The translations under genes and the position numbers were made by a program. Shown one piece after another: positions 34,241 to 43,158 of a DNA stretch of 64,000 nt. The notes under the pieces are model-generated. The model had not been told where the DNA came from. It saw nothing but the letters and a program-made list of their open reading frames with translations, and searched no databases. This DNA is from Streptomyces sp. 840.1 (lineage in GTDB: Bacteria; Actinomycetota; Actinomycetes; Streptomycetales; Streptomycetaceae), in contig NZ_RJUU01000001.1 of the NCBI RefSeq assembly GCF_003751445.1, forward strand, positions 3,105,001 through 3,169,000, given 5' to 3'. Position 1 is the stretch's first letter. Each line of letters opens with the position of its first letter.

Positions 34241-35046
34241 GCGTGCTGCCGTTCACGGTGGAGCTCCTCGCCGTGCCGGAGGCCGTACCGGAGGTGCGGC
34301 GGATGCTGCGGTGGCGGTTCGGGGAGGTAGAGGTGCCCGATCTGCTGCTCTGCGTCAGCGAGTTGCTTACCAATGTGATCGTGCACGTGGGGGCGGGGGT
34401 GCCGGTCACGTTGCGGATCAGCGCTACGGGGTCCGGGCGCATCCGGGTCGAACTGAGTGATCCCGCGCCGGGGGTGTGGCCGGCGATGCGGTTCGCGGCG
34501 GGTGATGCGGAGACCGGGTGCGGGCTGTTGCTGCTGGACGCGTTCGCGCTGCGGTGGGGCGTGGAGCAGGGGCCGTACGTGAAGACGGTGTGGTGCGAGC
34601 TGCGCGCTCCCGGTCGTCGGTTCGGGCCGGGCGCCTCAGCCTGCCGCGGGGGCGGGTGGCCAGACGGTCAGCTGCGATCCGTCGCAACTGACCGTCCGGC
34701 CCGGGTACATGGCCTGGACGGCGGCCCGGTCCAGGCCGTCGATGTCGCCGCGCAGGATGACCGCGCCCGGCTGGTGGGAGACCCACACCGTGCCGACCGG
34801 CCACACCACGATCGTGTTCCGGCACCGGGTGACGTGCCGCCAGGGGTACACCCTGCGGAGGTCCGCCAGTGCGCTGTCCCCGCGACCGTCGGCGTAGTCG
34901 CCTTCCAGGCACACGAGGGTGTGGTGGCGGCTCGCCCGGACGGTGCCGTCGGGCCACGGCCGGTCGTAGGGTCGGGCGCCGCCGAGCGTGCCGGTGTGGT
35001 TGCGTCCGAACAGGAGATGTTCCGGAACGTGAACGTACTCATGTGA
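34237..35046 (+). CDS. ATP-binding anti-sigma-like protein (HATPase), C-terminal end uncertain
   Basis: From ATG 34237 a GHKL/RsbW-type domain of about 130 residues is clear: RRMLRWRFGEVEVPDLLLCV, SELLTNVIVHVGAGVPVTLR (the N box), VELSDPAPGVWPAM and GDAETGCGLLLLDAFALRWG, ending KTVWCELRAPGRR near 34622. Family members normally stop there. Here no stop occurs until 35046, adding ~140 residues that look like the shadow of the minus-strand gene at 34636-35055. Possible loss of the native stop, or a sequencing slip. Role in the WhiJ-type cassette: regulator partner. Confidence 0.7.
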   Translation: MSVLPFTVELLAVPEAVPEVRRMLRWRFGEVEVPDLLLCVSELLTNVIVHVGAGVPVTLRISATGSGRIRVELSDPAPGVWPAMRFAAGDAETGCGLLLLDAFALRWGVEQGPYVKTVWCELRAPGRRFGPGASACRGGGWPDGQLRSVATDRPARVHGLDGGPVQAVDVAAQDDRARLVGDPHRADRPHHDRVPAPGDVPPGVHPAEVRQCAVPATVGVVAFQAHEGVVAARPDGAVGPRPVVGSGAAERAGVVASEQEMFRNVNVLM

Positions 35047-35055
35047 ATCGGACAC
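34636..35055 (-). CDS. hypothetical protein next to the HATPase gene
   Basis: 139 aa from GTG 35055 (VSDSHEYVHVPEHLLFGRNH). Composition is normal and rich in aromatic and His residues (HHTLVCLEGDYADGRGDSAL, ADLRRVYPWRHVTRCRNTIV, VWPVGTVWVSHQPGAVILRG), so this strand looks coding and the plus-strand extension does not. No family is recognised. Its 5' flank holds three copies of a CCTCAAG heptamer. Confidence 0.55.
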   Translation of the reverse strand: MSDSHEYVHVPEHLLFGRNHTGTLGGARPYDRPWPDGTVRASRHHTLVCLEGDYADGRGDSALADLRRVYPWRHVTRCRNTIVVWPVGTVWVSHQPGAVILRGDIDGLDRAAVQAMYPGRTVSCDGSQLTVWPPAPAAG

Positions 35056-35081
35056 CGGGCAACCCCCCAAGTCGCTTGTCA

Positions 35082-35120
35082 CCTCAAGAGGTTGCAGCAC
35101 CCTCAAGGCTTTGCTTGAGG
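35082..35120 (-). repeat. CCTCAAG heptamer repeats upstream of 34636-35055
   Basis: CCTCAAG at 35082-35088 and 35101-35107, and its complement CTTGAGG at 35114-35120 (the last two form a short hairpin). They lie 27-65 bases upstream of the GTG at 35055, where a promoter and operator would be. Confidence 0.45.
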
Positions 35121-35187
35121 AAAGCTACAAGGTTGCTTCCGCGAATGGCAAGCGATATCGGGGGTCGCGACGCGGACGGGCGGGCGT

Positions 35188-38100
35188 TCAGGATGTCCGC
35201 GGTGACGGGCCTCCGTCCGCGGCGCCGGACCCGCGCGGCGGCAGCGGCGGACGCCTCCGGTCCGGGACCGCGTCGTAGGTCGGCGGTGTCGCGGGCGGGG
35301 TCGCTGTGAGGAGGTCCAGGGCCATCCAGACCGCGTCGTCCAGGACCGCGTGCCGGCCCTCCGCCCAGTCAAGGGGGGTGCGCAGGGCCTCCACGTCGGG
35401 GGAGACGCCGTGGTTCTCCACCGACCAGCCGTAGGCGTCGAACCACGCGGCGTTCATCGGGACCGTGATCACCGTGCCGTCGCCCAGCCGGTGGCGGCCG
35501 GTCATGCCGACGACGCCGCCCCAGGTGCGCTGGCCCACCACAGGGCCCAGCTTCAGCAGCCGGAACGCGGCGGTGATCATGTCGCCGTCCGATGACGTCG
35601 CCTCGTCGGCCAGCGCGACCACCGGGCCGCGTGGGGCGTTGGAGGCGTACGACACCGGTTGGGCGTCACGGGTGAGGTCCCAGCCGAGGATCGTGCGGGT
35701 GAGCTTCTCGATGACGAGTTCGCTGATGTTGCCGCCCGCGTTGCCGCGCACGTCCACGATCAGGGCCTGGCGGGAGACCTCCAGGCGCAGATCGCGGTTG
35801 AACTGGGCCCAGCCCGAGCCGCCCAGGTCGGGGATGTGCAGGTAGCCGCAGCGGCCGTCGCTCAACTCCCTTACGACCTGGCGGCGTTTGGCCACCCAGT
35901 CCTGGTAGCGCAGCGGGCGCTCGTCGACCAGCGGGACGATCGCGACCCGGCGGGAGCGGCCCTCGCCGCCGGCCGGGGTGAAGGTCAGCTCGACCGTGGT
36001 GCCGCCCGCCGCGGAGAGCAGCGGGTAGGGGCCGGTGACCGGGTCGACCGGGCGGCCGTCCACGTGGGTGAGGACCGCGCCCTCCCTGATGCCCGTACCG
36101 GCGAGCGGGGAGCGGGCCTTGGAGTCCGAGGAGTCGCCGGGCAGGATGCGCTGGACGGTCCAGTCGCCGTCCCGGCACACCAGGTTGGCGCCGAGCAGGC
36201 CCATCGCCCGCTGGTAGTGCGGCGGGCCCTCGTTGCGGCGGGCGGGGGCGACGTAGGCGTGCGAGGTGCCCAGTTCGCCCAGGACCTCGCGCAGCAGGTC
36301 CGCGAACTCGTCCGGCGTGGCGACCCGTTCGACCAGCGGACGGTACTGGTCCAGGATCGCGTCCCAGTCGATGCCGCACATGTCCGGCTCCCAGAAGTAG
36401 GAGCGGATGATGCGGCCCGCCTCGGCGTAGGCGCCCCGCCACTCCGCCGCCGGGTCGACGTCGTGCAGGATGCGCCGCAGGTCCAGGTAGACCGTGGAGT
36501 CGTTGTCGCCGGGCTCGGTCGCCGGGACGGCGCGCAGCTCACCGTCGTCCATCACCACCAGCCGGGAGGCGTCGCCGCTGACGGCGAACCAGTCGAGGTG
36601 GCCGACGAGTTCGGTCTTCTTCGCCTTGGCGATGCTGAAGTGCTCCAGGGTCGGGCGCCCCGACATGTCCGCCGGGTTGGCGAAGGTCTCCCCGAGCGCG
36701 CCGGAGATCGGCCAGCGCAGCCAGACGAGGCCGCCGCCACTGACCGGGTAGAGCGCCGAGTACTTGGAGGCGGCGACCGGGAACGGCGTGACCCGGCTCT
36801 CCAGGCCCTCGAACTCGACGGTGACCGTGGACCCCTCGGCCGCGCCCGCCTCGTCGGAGTCCAGCGGGTCGAGGCCGCCTGCGGCCGGGCGGCCGTCGGG
36901 GGAGAGCGCGAAGGGCGAGGGCGTCGCGGAGGAGAGCGGGACCAGGTAGGGGCGGCAGCCGAGCGGGAAGGACAGGTCGCCGGTGTGCACGTCGTACACC
37001 GGGTCGAAGCCGCGCCAGGACAGGAACGCGAGGTAGCGGCCGTCGAGGGTGAAGACGGGGTTCTCGTCCTCGAAGCGGCCGTTGGTGACATCGACGATCA
37101 CGGGTGATCCCGCGCCCGTGATGCGCGCGAGCTTGATCTGGCGCAGGGAGCGGCCGATGCCGGGGTGCGACCAGGTCAGCCAGGCCCCGTCCGGGGAGAA
37201 CGCCAGGTCGCGGACCGGGCCGTTGACCGAGCGGATCAGTTCGACGGGTTCGCCGTCGGCGTCCTCGTCGGTGTCCAGGAGGAGGAGGCGCCCGTCGTGC
37301 GAGGCCATCGCGAGGATCTCGCCGTCCGGGTCGGCGATCAGCTCCTGGACCCGGCCCACCCGGCCGGAGGCGAGCCGGCGCGGGGCGCGGTCGCCGCTGG
37401 CGCGCGGCAGGGAGGCGATCTCGATCGCGTCCTCGCCCTCCGCGTCCGTCACGTACACCACCTGGCCGCCGCTGCCGAGCATCTCCGGGAGCCGGACCCG
37501 GACGCCGGGGGTGTCCGCGATGGTGCGGGCGGGGCCGTCGCGGTGGGTGAGCCAGTACAGGCTGCCGCGCACCGATACGGCGCTGGCCCGGCCGGTCTCG
37601 TCCACGGAGAGCGAGTCGACGTGGCTGGAGGCGGGCACCTGGTAGGCGCGCCGGCCGGCCCGGGGGCCGCCGAGCCGTACCTCCAGCCTGCGCGGGAGGG
37701 CGTCGGGCGATTCCAGGTCGTCGGCCAGCCACAGCTCGCCCGCGCACTGGTAGACGACCCGGTGCCCGTCGCTGGAGGCGTGCCGGGCGTAGAACGCGTC
37801 GTGGTCGCTGTGGCGGCGCAGGCCGGTGCCGTCGGGCAGGCAGGAGTAGAGGTTGCCGACGCCCTCGTGGTCGGAGAGGAAGGCGATCCGGCCGGCCACG
37901 AACATCGGTGAGCCGAGGTGCCCGCCGATGTCCGGGAGCAGCCGCTCGCCGTGCAGCCACAGGCGCCCCGTAGCCCCGCCCCGGTAGCGCTTCCAGGCGG
38001 CGGGCTCGTGCGGCGGGGTGCCGGAGAGCAGCAGGGTGCGGCGCTCCCCGCCGATGTCCGCGACGGCGATGTCGGAGACCGGCCCCCAGGGCAGCCGGCC

Positions 38101-38511
38101 CCCGGGGCTGCCGTCCGTGGGCACGCTGTAGGCCCAGGAGAAGTACGAGAACGGCTGCCCGTGCGAGGAGACGGCGAGGATCTGCGCGGCGTCCCCGGCG
38201 TCCGGGGTCCAGCCGCAGACCCGGGCGTCCGTCGACCCCCAGTGGGTGAGCCGGCGGGCCGGGCCGCCGGTGACCGGGGCGAGGTGGATCTCCGGGTCGA
38301 GGCTGCGCCAGGTCGTGTACGCGATCCGGGTCCCGTCGGGTGAGAAGCGCGGATGGCTGACCCGGGTGCGGTCGACCGTCACCCGCCAGGCGCGTCCCGG
38401 GGTCTCGCCCTCGGGGGCGAGGGGAGCGACCCAGAGATCGTCCTCCGCCGCGAAGCAGAGGAGATCCTCGTGGAGGTGCGGGAACCGGAGATACGAGACG
38501 TCGTCACTCAC
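35188..38511 (-). CDS. tricorn-type protease (S41 family peptidase)
   Basis: 1107 aa from GTG 38511 (VSDDVSYLRFPHLHEDLLCF). The first ~650 residues form WD/beta-propeller blades (FSPDGTRIAYTTWRSLDPEI; FTLDGRYLAFLSWRGFDPVY). Then come a tricorn core, a PDZ domain near residues 780-860 (GIREGAVLTHVDGRPVDPVT) and a C-terminal S41 serine protease with CGYLHIPDLGG, VDVRGNAGGN and the nucleophile region LADEATSSDGDMITAAFRLL (Ser about residue 972). Tricorn degrades oligopeptides downstream of the proteasome. Length and order fit Streptomyces tricorn homologues. Confidence 0.93.
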   Translation of the reverse strand: MSDDVSYLRFPHLHEDLLCFAAEDDLWVAPLAPEGETPGRAWRVTVDRTRVSHPRFSPDGTRIAYTTWRSLDPEIHLAPVTGGPARRLTHWGSTDARVCGWTPDAGDAAQILAVSSHGQPFSYFSWAYSVPTDGSPGGRLPWGPVSDIAVADIGGERRTLLLSGTPPHEPAAWKRYRGGATGRLWLHGERLLPDIGGHLGSPMFVAGRIAFLSDHEGVGNLYSCLPDGTGLRRHSDHDAFYARHASSDGHRVVYQCAGELWLADDLESPDALPRRLEVRLGGPRAGRRAYQVPASSHVDSLSVDETGRASAVSVRGSLYWLTHRDGPARTIADTPGVRVRLPEMLGSGGQVVYVTDAEGEDAIEIASLPRASGDRAPRRLASGRVGRVQELIADPDGEILAMASHDGRLLLLDTDEDADGEPVELIRSVNGPVRDLAFSPDGAWLTWSHPGIGRSLRQIKLARITGAGSPVIVDVTNGRFEDENPVFTLDGRYLAFLSWRGFDPVYDVHTGDLSFPLGCRPYLVPLSSATPSPFALSPDGRPAAGGLDPLDSDEAGAAEGSTVTVEFEGLESRVTPFPVAASKYSALYPVSGGGLVWLRWPISGALGETFANPADMSGRPTLEHFSIAKAKKTELVGHLDWFAVSGDASRLVVMDDGELRAVPATEPGDNDSTVYLDLRRILHDVDPAAEWRGAYAEAGRIIRSYFWEPDMCGIDWDAILDQYRPLVERVATPDEFADLLREVLGELGTSHAYVAPARRNEGPPHYQRAMGLLGANLVCRDGDWTVQRILPGDSSDSKARSPLAGTGIREGAVLTHVDGRPVDPVTGPYPLLSAAGGTTVELTFTPAGGEGRSRRVAIVPLVDERPLRYQDWVAKRRQVVRELSDGRCGYLHIPDLGGSGWAQFNRDLRLEVSRQALIVDVRGNAGGNISELVIEKLTRTILGWDLTRDAQPVSYASNAPRGPVVALADEATSSDGDMITAAFRLLKLGPVVGQRTWGGVVGMTGRHRLGDGTVITVPMNAAWFDAYGWSVENHGVSPDVEALRTPLDWAEGRHAVLDDAVWMALDLLTATPPATPPTYDAVPDRRRPPLPPRGSGAADGGPSPRTS

Positions 38512-38564
38512 CCCCCAATGCTTTCCGCGTGAGCGGGCCGCGGCAACTTGTGGTGCGGAACACA

Positions 38565-38586
38565 AGCGAAACGATTTCGTTTCGCT
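38565..38586. promoter_or_regulatory. palindromic operator 1 upstream of the TetR gene
   Basis: Arms AGCGAAACGA (38565-38574) and TCGTTTCGCT (38577-38586) are perfectly complementary around TT. The core GAAAC/GTTTC recurs in operator 2 at 38613. Located between the divergent tricorn and TetR genes. Confidence 0.7.
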
Positions 38587-38612
38587 GGGCGCCCGGGGTA
38601 CCGTCGAGGTGT

Positions 38613-38627
38613 ACGAAACAGTTTCGT
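38613..38627. promoter_or_regulatory. palindromic operator 2 upstream of the TetR gene
   Basis: ACGAAAC-A-GTTTCGT, a perfect 15-base palindrome with the same half-site as operator 1, 26 bases downstream of it and 65 bases before the TetR start. Confidence 0.7.
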
Positions 38628-38692
38628 TCGATTGACTCACGTTCGATCGAGTGACGTACACATCGCACGAGCTCGGGAACGGGGGTTGGCAC

Positions 38693-39265
38693 ATGGCACG
38701 CACACGGCTCACGCCCGAACGCGAGAGCGAGCTGTACGCAGCTGTGCTCGACCTGCTCCGCGAGGTCGGCTACGACGCCCTGACCATGGACGCCGTCGCC
38801 GCACGCACCCGTTCCAGCAAGGCCACCCTCTACCGCCAGTGGGGGAGCAAGCCCGAGCTCGTCGTCACGGCTCTGCGGCACAACAAGCCCGTCTCCCTCG
38901 GCGAAGTCGACACCGGCTCGCTGCGCGGTGACTTCTACGCCGTCCTGAGCCGTACCGATGACTGTCAGATGGAGAAGGACGCCGCGCTGATGCGGGGTCT
39001 GAGCCATGCCGTCCACGACAACCCCGACCTGCTCCAGGCCCTGCGCGCACTGCTGGTCGAGCCGGAGCTCTCCGGTCTCGAAGTGCTGCTGAACCGAGCT
39101 CTGGACCGGGGTGAGCTGCGTCCGGACAATCCGGCGCTGAAGTACGTACCGCACATGCTGATCGGTGCTTTCACCGCTCGGCAACTGATCGAGGACCGCG
39201 CTGTAGACCACGCCTTCCTCACCGACTACGTCGATTCCGTGATTCTCCCCGCTCTCGGAGTCTGA
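38693..39265 (+). CDS. TetR/AcrR-family regulator
   Basis: 190 aa from ATG 38693. N-terminal HTH: ELYAAVLDLLREVGYDALTM, DAVAARTRSSKATLYRQWGS, KPELVVTAL. The remaining helices form a TetR_C ligand pocket (MRGLSHAVHDNPDLLQALRA). Two palindromes with the same half-site lie upstream, which points to autoregulation. The gene is followed by an MMPL exporter 124 bases downstream on the same strand, the probable regulated function. Confidence 0.9.
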   Translation: MARTRLTPERESELYAAVLDLLREVGYDALTMDAVAARTRSSKATLYRQWGSKPELVVTALRHNKPVSLGEVDTGSLRGDFYAVLSRTDDCQMEKDAALMRGLSHAVHDNPDLLQALRALLVEPELSGLEVLLNRALDRGELRPDNPALKYVPHMLIGAFTARQLIEDRAVDHAFLTDYVDSVILPALGV

Positions 39266-39389
39266 CAGCCGTCCCCACGGCACCCGCACGGCCCTCTCCC
39301 CAAAAGCCCCACCTGACACGCCGCTCTCGTCGTCGGGCTGGTTCCTCACGCCTTTTTCCACTCAACGACCTGACCGGGAGTACGCCTCC

Positions 39390-41618
39390 GTGGCCACATT
39401 CCTCTACAAAATCGGGCGGCTCGCCTTCCGGCGCCGCCGCTATGTCGCCCTGATCTGGGTGGCCCTGCTGGCGCTCGCCGGATTCGGCGCGGCCTCCGCG
39501 TCCACCGCCACCTCCAGCTCCTTCTCGATCCCGGGCACGGAGGCGCAGAAGGCCTTCGACCTGCTGGAACAGCGATTCCCCGAGGCCAGCGCCGACGGCG
39601 CGACCGCGCGCATCGTCTTCAAGGCACCCGCGAACGAGAAGATGACGGACCCGGCCAACAAGGCCGACGTCAAGAAGATCACCGCGCAGCTGAAGTCCGG
39701 CTCGGACCAGGTGGCCTCGGTCGCCGACCCGTACACCGGTGACGCCGTCTCCAAGAACGGCTCGACCGCGTACGTCTCGGTGACCTACAAGGTCAACTCG
39801 ATGGAGCTGACCGACGCCACCAGGGACGCCCTGGAGGACGCGGGCGAAGCGGCCCAGAAGACCGGGATGACCGTGGAGATCGGCGGTGACGCGCTCCAGG
39901 TGATGCCGGAGACCGGTGCCACCGAGGTCATCGGCATCGCGCTGGCCGCGGTGGTGCTCGTCATCACCTTCGGCTCGCTCATCGCGGCGGGGCTGCCACT
40001 GCTCACCGCGCTGATCGGTGTCGGCATCGGCGTCTCGACGATCACCGCGCTGGCCAATGTGCTGGACCTCGGCTCCACCACCTCGACCCTCGCGATGATG
40101 ATCGGCCTCGCGGTCGGCATCGACTACGCGCTGTTCATCGTCTCCCGCTACCGCGCCGAACTGGCCGAGGGCCGGGAACGCGAGGAAGCGGCGGGACGGG
40201 CGGTCGGCACGGCCGGCTCCGCGGTCGTCTTCGCCGGGCTCACCGTGGTCATCGCCCTGGTCGGACTGGCCGTCGTCAACATCCCGATGCTGTCGAAGAT
40301 GGGCTTCGCCGCCGCCGGCACGGTCGCCATCGCCGTCCTCATCGCGCTCACCCTCGTCCCGGCCATGCTGGGCTTCGCGGGCAAGCGGGTCATGGGGCGC
40401 AAGGCGCGCAAGGCCGCCGAGGCCGAGAACCGGCCCGAGGCCAAGCCGAACATGGGCACCCGCTGGGCACGGTTCGTGCTGCGCAAGCCCGTGTGGGTGC
40501 TGCTCGTCGGCGTCCTCGGCCTGGGCGCCATCGCGATCCCGGCCGCCTCGCTGGAGATGGGCCTGCCGGACGACGGCTCCCAGCCCACCAGCACCACCCA
40601 GCGCCGCGCCTACGACCTGCTTTCCGACGGCTTCGGCCCCGGCTTCAACGGCCCGCTGATGGTCGTCGTCGACACCGAGAACAGCTCCGACGGCAAGGCG
40701 GCGGCCAAGCGGGTCGGTGACGAGATCTCCGAGATGAAGGGTGTCGTCGCCGTCACCCCGGCCCACTTCAACAAGGCCGGCGACGCGGCGATGATCACCG
40801 TCGTCCCGAAGGACCGGCCGAGCTCGGTCGAGACCGAGAACGTGGTCCACGCGATCCGCGACGCGGGTACGGACATCAAGGCCGACACCGGGTCCCAGGT
40901 CCTGGTCACCGGTGCCACCGCGATGAACATCGACTTCTCGCAGAAGATGAACGACGCGCTGCTGCCCTACCTGGCCCTCGTCGTCGGCCTCGCCTTCCTG
41001 CTGCTGATGGTGGTCTTCCGGTCGATCCTGGTACCGCTGAAGGCGGCGCTCGGCTTCCTGCTCTCGGTCGTCGCGGCCCTGGGCGCGGTCGTCGCGGTCT
41101 TCCAGTGGGGCTGGCTCGGCTCGCTCTTCGGGGTCGAGCAGACCGGTCCGATCATGTCGATGATGCCGATCTTCATGGTGGGTGTCGTCTTCGGTCTCGC
41201 GATGGACTACGAGGTCTTCCTCGTGACCCGGATGCGGGAGGCGTACGTCCACGGCGAGAAGCCCGGCCAGGCGATCGTCACCGGCTTCAAGCACGGTGCC
41301 CGGGTGGTCACGGCCGCAGCCGTGATCATGATGGCCGTCTTCTCCGGATTCATCGGCTCCAGCGAGCAGATGATCAAGATGATCGGCTTCTCCCTGGCCA
41401 TCGCCGTCTTCTTCGACGCGTTCATCGTCCGGATGGCCATCGTGCCCGCGGTCCTCGCCCTGCTCGGCAAGCGGGCCTGGTGGCTGCCGCGCTGGCTGGA
41501 CCGGGTGCTGCCCAACGTCGACGTGGAGGGTGAGGGGCTGCGCAAGGAGCTCGGCGCCTCCGCCGACGACGGCGCCGGTCCCGACCACGGCGGCGAGCGC
41601 GAGCTGACCCGCGTCTGA
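39390..41618 (+). CDS. MMPL-family RND transporter
   Basis: 742 aa from GTG 39390 (GGGAG upstream). Two repeated halves, each with one helix, a periplasmic loop and five more helices. Family segments include SRYRAELAEGREREEAAGRA, GLAVGIDYALFIVSRYRAEL (the first-half GxxxDY-type motif with D-Y) and its second-half counterpart FGLAMDYEVFLVTRMREAYV. MMPL proteins export lipids, siderophores or drugs using proton motive force. Likely controlled by the adjacent TetR. Confidence 0.93.
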   Translation: MATFLYKIGRLAFRRRRYVALIWVALLALAGFGAASASTATSSSFSIPGTEAQKAFDLLEQRFPEASADGATARIVFKAPANEKMTDPANKADVKKITAQLKSGSDQVASVADPYTGDAVSKNGSTAYVSVTYKVNSMELTDATRDALEDAGEAAQKTGMTVEIGGDALQVMPETGATEVIGIALAAVVLVITFGSLIAAGLPLLTALIGVGIGVSTITALANVLDLGSTTSTLAMMIGLAVGIDYALFIVSRYRAELAEGREREEAAGRAVGTAGSAVVFAGLTVVIALVGLAVVNIPMLSKMGFAAAGTVAIAVLIALTLVPAMLGFAGKRVMGRKARKAAEAENRPEAKPNMGTRWARFVLRKPVWVLLVGVLGLGAIAIPAASLEMGLPDDGSQPTSTTQRRAYDLLSDGFGPGFNGPLMVVVDTENSSDGKAAAKRVGDEISEMKGVVAVTPAHFNKAGDAAMITVVPKDRPSSVETENVVHAIRDAGTDIKADTGSQVLVTGATAMNIDFSQKMNDALLPYLALVVGLAFLLLMVVFRSILVPLKAALGFLLSVVAALGAVVAVFQWGWLGSLFGVEQTGPIMSMMPIFMVGVVFGLAMDYEVFLVTRMREAYVHGEKPGQAIVTGFKHGARVVTAAAVIMMAVFSGFIGSSEQMIKMIGFSLAIAVFFDAFIVRMAIVPAVLALLGKRAWWLPRWLDRVLPNVDVEGEGLRKELGASADDGAGPDHGGERELTRV

Positions 41619-41715
41619 GCCTCTCACCGAGAGCCGCTGACCTCCGGAGCCGCGTCTGAGCGGAGCGCGGCCCCGGAAGCGCCGGTTACCTGTGGGGACG
41701 GGGGACCGGAGCGAC

Positions 41716-41752
41716 GAGAGCCCCCGTGCACCTGGTGTGCACGGGGGCTCTC
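41716..41752 (+). terminator. strong hairpin terminator after the MMPL gene
   Basis: Perfect 15-base arms GAGAGCCCCCGTGCA (41716-41730) and TGCACGGGGGCTCTC (41738-41752) around a 7-base loop. About 100 bases after the MMPL stop. Confidence 0.85.
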
Positions 41753-41863
41753 GGCATGCCACGGGGCGGGCCTGGGGCGTCGTGGGACGCCCCCTTCCGC
41801 CGGGCTTTCGGCGGGTCCGGGGGCGCCGGTGCGGCCGGGGCGGCGCCGAGTACGGTACGTCGC

Positions 41864-43132
41864 GTGAGCACGTACTCCGTGGCCTCGACGAACTTCAGGC
41901 GGTTCTGGTTCGGGCAGACGCTCTCCCAGTTGGGGACGCGCGTCGGCACGCTCGCACTGTCCGTCACGGCTGTCGAGCTCCTGCATGCCGGCAGCCGGGA
42001 GGTGGGCCTGCTCGGCGCCGCGTCCACCGTCTGCTACCTCCTGATCGGCCTGCCCGCAGGCGTGTGGGTGGACCGGATGTTCAAGCGCCGGACGATGATG
42101 TGGGCCGCCCTCGCCCGCGCCCTGGCCGTACTCGTCATCCCCGTCCTGTGGTGCACGGGCGACCTGGGGATGGGGGCGCTGTACGCGGTCGCGCTGGTCG
42201 TCGGCGTGGTCACGGTCTTCTTCGACGTCGGCTACCAGTCCTACGTCCCCGTCCTCGTACCCGGGCGCGACATCGCCCCGGCCAACGCGCGCCTGGAATC
42301 GACGGCGCAGGTGTCCACCCTGGCCGGACCCGCGCTGGCGGGGCTGCTCATGCGGGCCGTGAGCGCGCCCGTCGTCCTGCTCGTGGACGCCTTCGCCTAC
42401 CTCGCCGGCTTCCTGTGCCTGGCGGTGACCGAGGACGGTGAGCAGAGGTCCGACCTGGCTCCCCGGACCAGGGGGCGGCTGGGGGCGGACATCGCGGAAG
42501 GGCTGCGCTTCGTCCGGGACCAGCCGGTGATCCGGCGGCTCGCGGTGTCCATGGGCGTGTCCAACTTCTTCGCCACGATGGTGGCCACCCTGGTCCCCGT
42601 ACTGGTCATGCGCACGATCGGCTTCGACGCGTTCATGCTCGGGCTCGTCATGAGCTGCGGCGCCGTCGGCGGAGTGCTGGGAGCGGTGCTCGCCCCCCGG
42701 GCCCGGCGGCGGCACGGGGCCGGCGCGATCATGTCGGCTGGACTGCTCACCGCCGCGTTCTTCACCGCGGCCAGCCCCCTCGCGGCCCTGGCCGGCGAAT
42801 CCGACCGGGCCCTGGCCGCAGCGGTCCTGCTGGTCGGGGAGTTCGGGCTCACGGCCGGGGCGCTGCTCTACAACGTGACCCAGGTCAGCCTGCGGCAGCA
42901 GCTCTGCCCCAGGAACCTGCTCGGCCGGATGAACGCTTCCATCCGCTTCGTCGTGTGGGGCAGCATGCCGCTCGCGGCGCTCGCGGCGGGCTGGCTGGGC
43001 ACGGCGATCGGCGTCGTCCCCACCCTGTGGATCGGCGTGGCCGGAGGCGCCGCCACCGTCCTGCCCATCCTCACGATCGACAAGGTCGTCCGGGCCGCCG
43101 GCGCGCGCCCCGGCGGCGTGGTGGTTCCGTGA
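41864..43132 (+). CDS. MFS transporter (MFS_3/EntS-like)
   Basis: 422 aa from GTG 41864 (VSTYSVASTNFRRFWFGQTL); the longer frame upstream has no support and crosses the terminator. Twelve hydrophobic segments; opening NFRRFWFGQTLSQLGTRVGT, loop GVWVDRMFKRRTMMWAALAR, ARLESTAQVSTLAGPALAGL and LFGRMNASIRFVVWG-type segment (LLGRMNASIRFVVWGSMPLA) are typical of the EntS/MFS_3 group of drug or siderophore exporters. It is convergent with the SsgA-like gene. Confidence 0.85.
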   Translation: MSTYSVASTNFRRFWFGQTLSQLGTRVGTLALSVTAVELLHAGSREVGLLGAASTVCYLLIGLPAGVWVDRMFKRRTMMWAALARALAVLVIPVLWCTGDLGMGALYAVALVVGVVTVFFDVGYQSYVPVLVPGRDIAPANARLESTAQVSTLAGPALAGLLMRAVSAPVVLLVDAFAYLAGFLCLAVTEDGEQRSDLAPRTRGRLGADIAEGLRFVRDQPVIRRLAVSMGVSNFFATMVATLVPVLVMRTIGFDAFMLGLVMSCGAVGGVLGAVLAPRARRRHGAGAIMSAGLLTAAFFTAASPLAALAGESDRALAAAVLLVGEFGLTAGALLYNVTQVSLRQQLCPRNLLGRMNASIRFVVWGSMPLAALAAGWLGTAIGVVPTLWIGVAGGAATVLPILTIDKVVRAAGARPGGVVVP

Positions 43133-43158
43133 GCGCTTGAGCCCGCTCCCGGCGCGGG

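Noticed and set aside
39219..41762. 847-aa minus-strand open frame
   Set aside because: Shadow of the MMPL gene with Asp/Gly/His/Arg-rich composition; crosses the terminator at 41716-41752.
41726..41863. 46-residue N-terminal extension of the MFS gene
   Set aside because: The extension crosses a perfect 15-base-pair terminator hairpin; GTG 41864 starts a normal MFS N-terminus.
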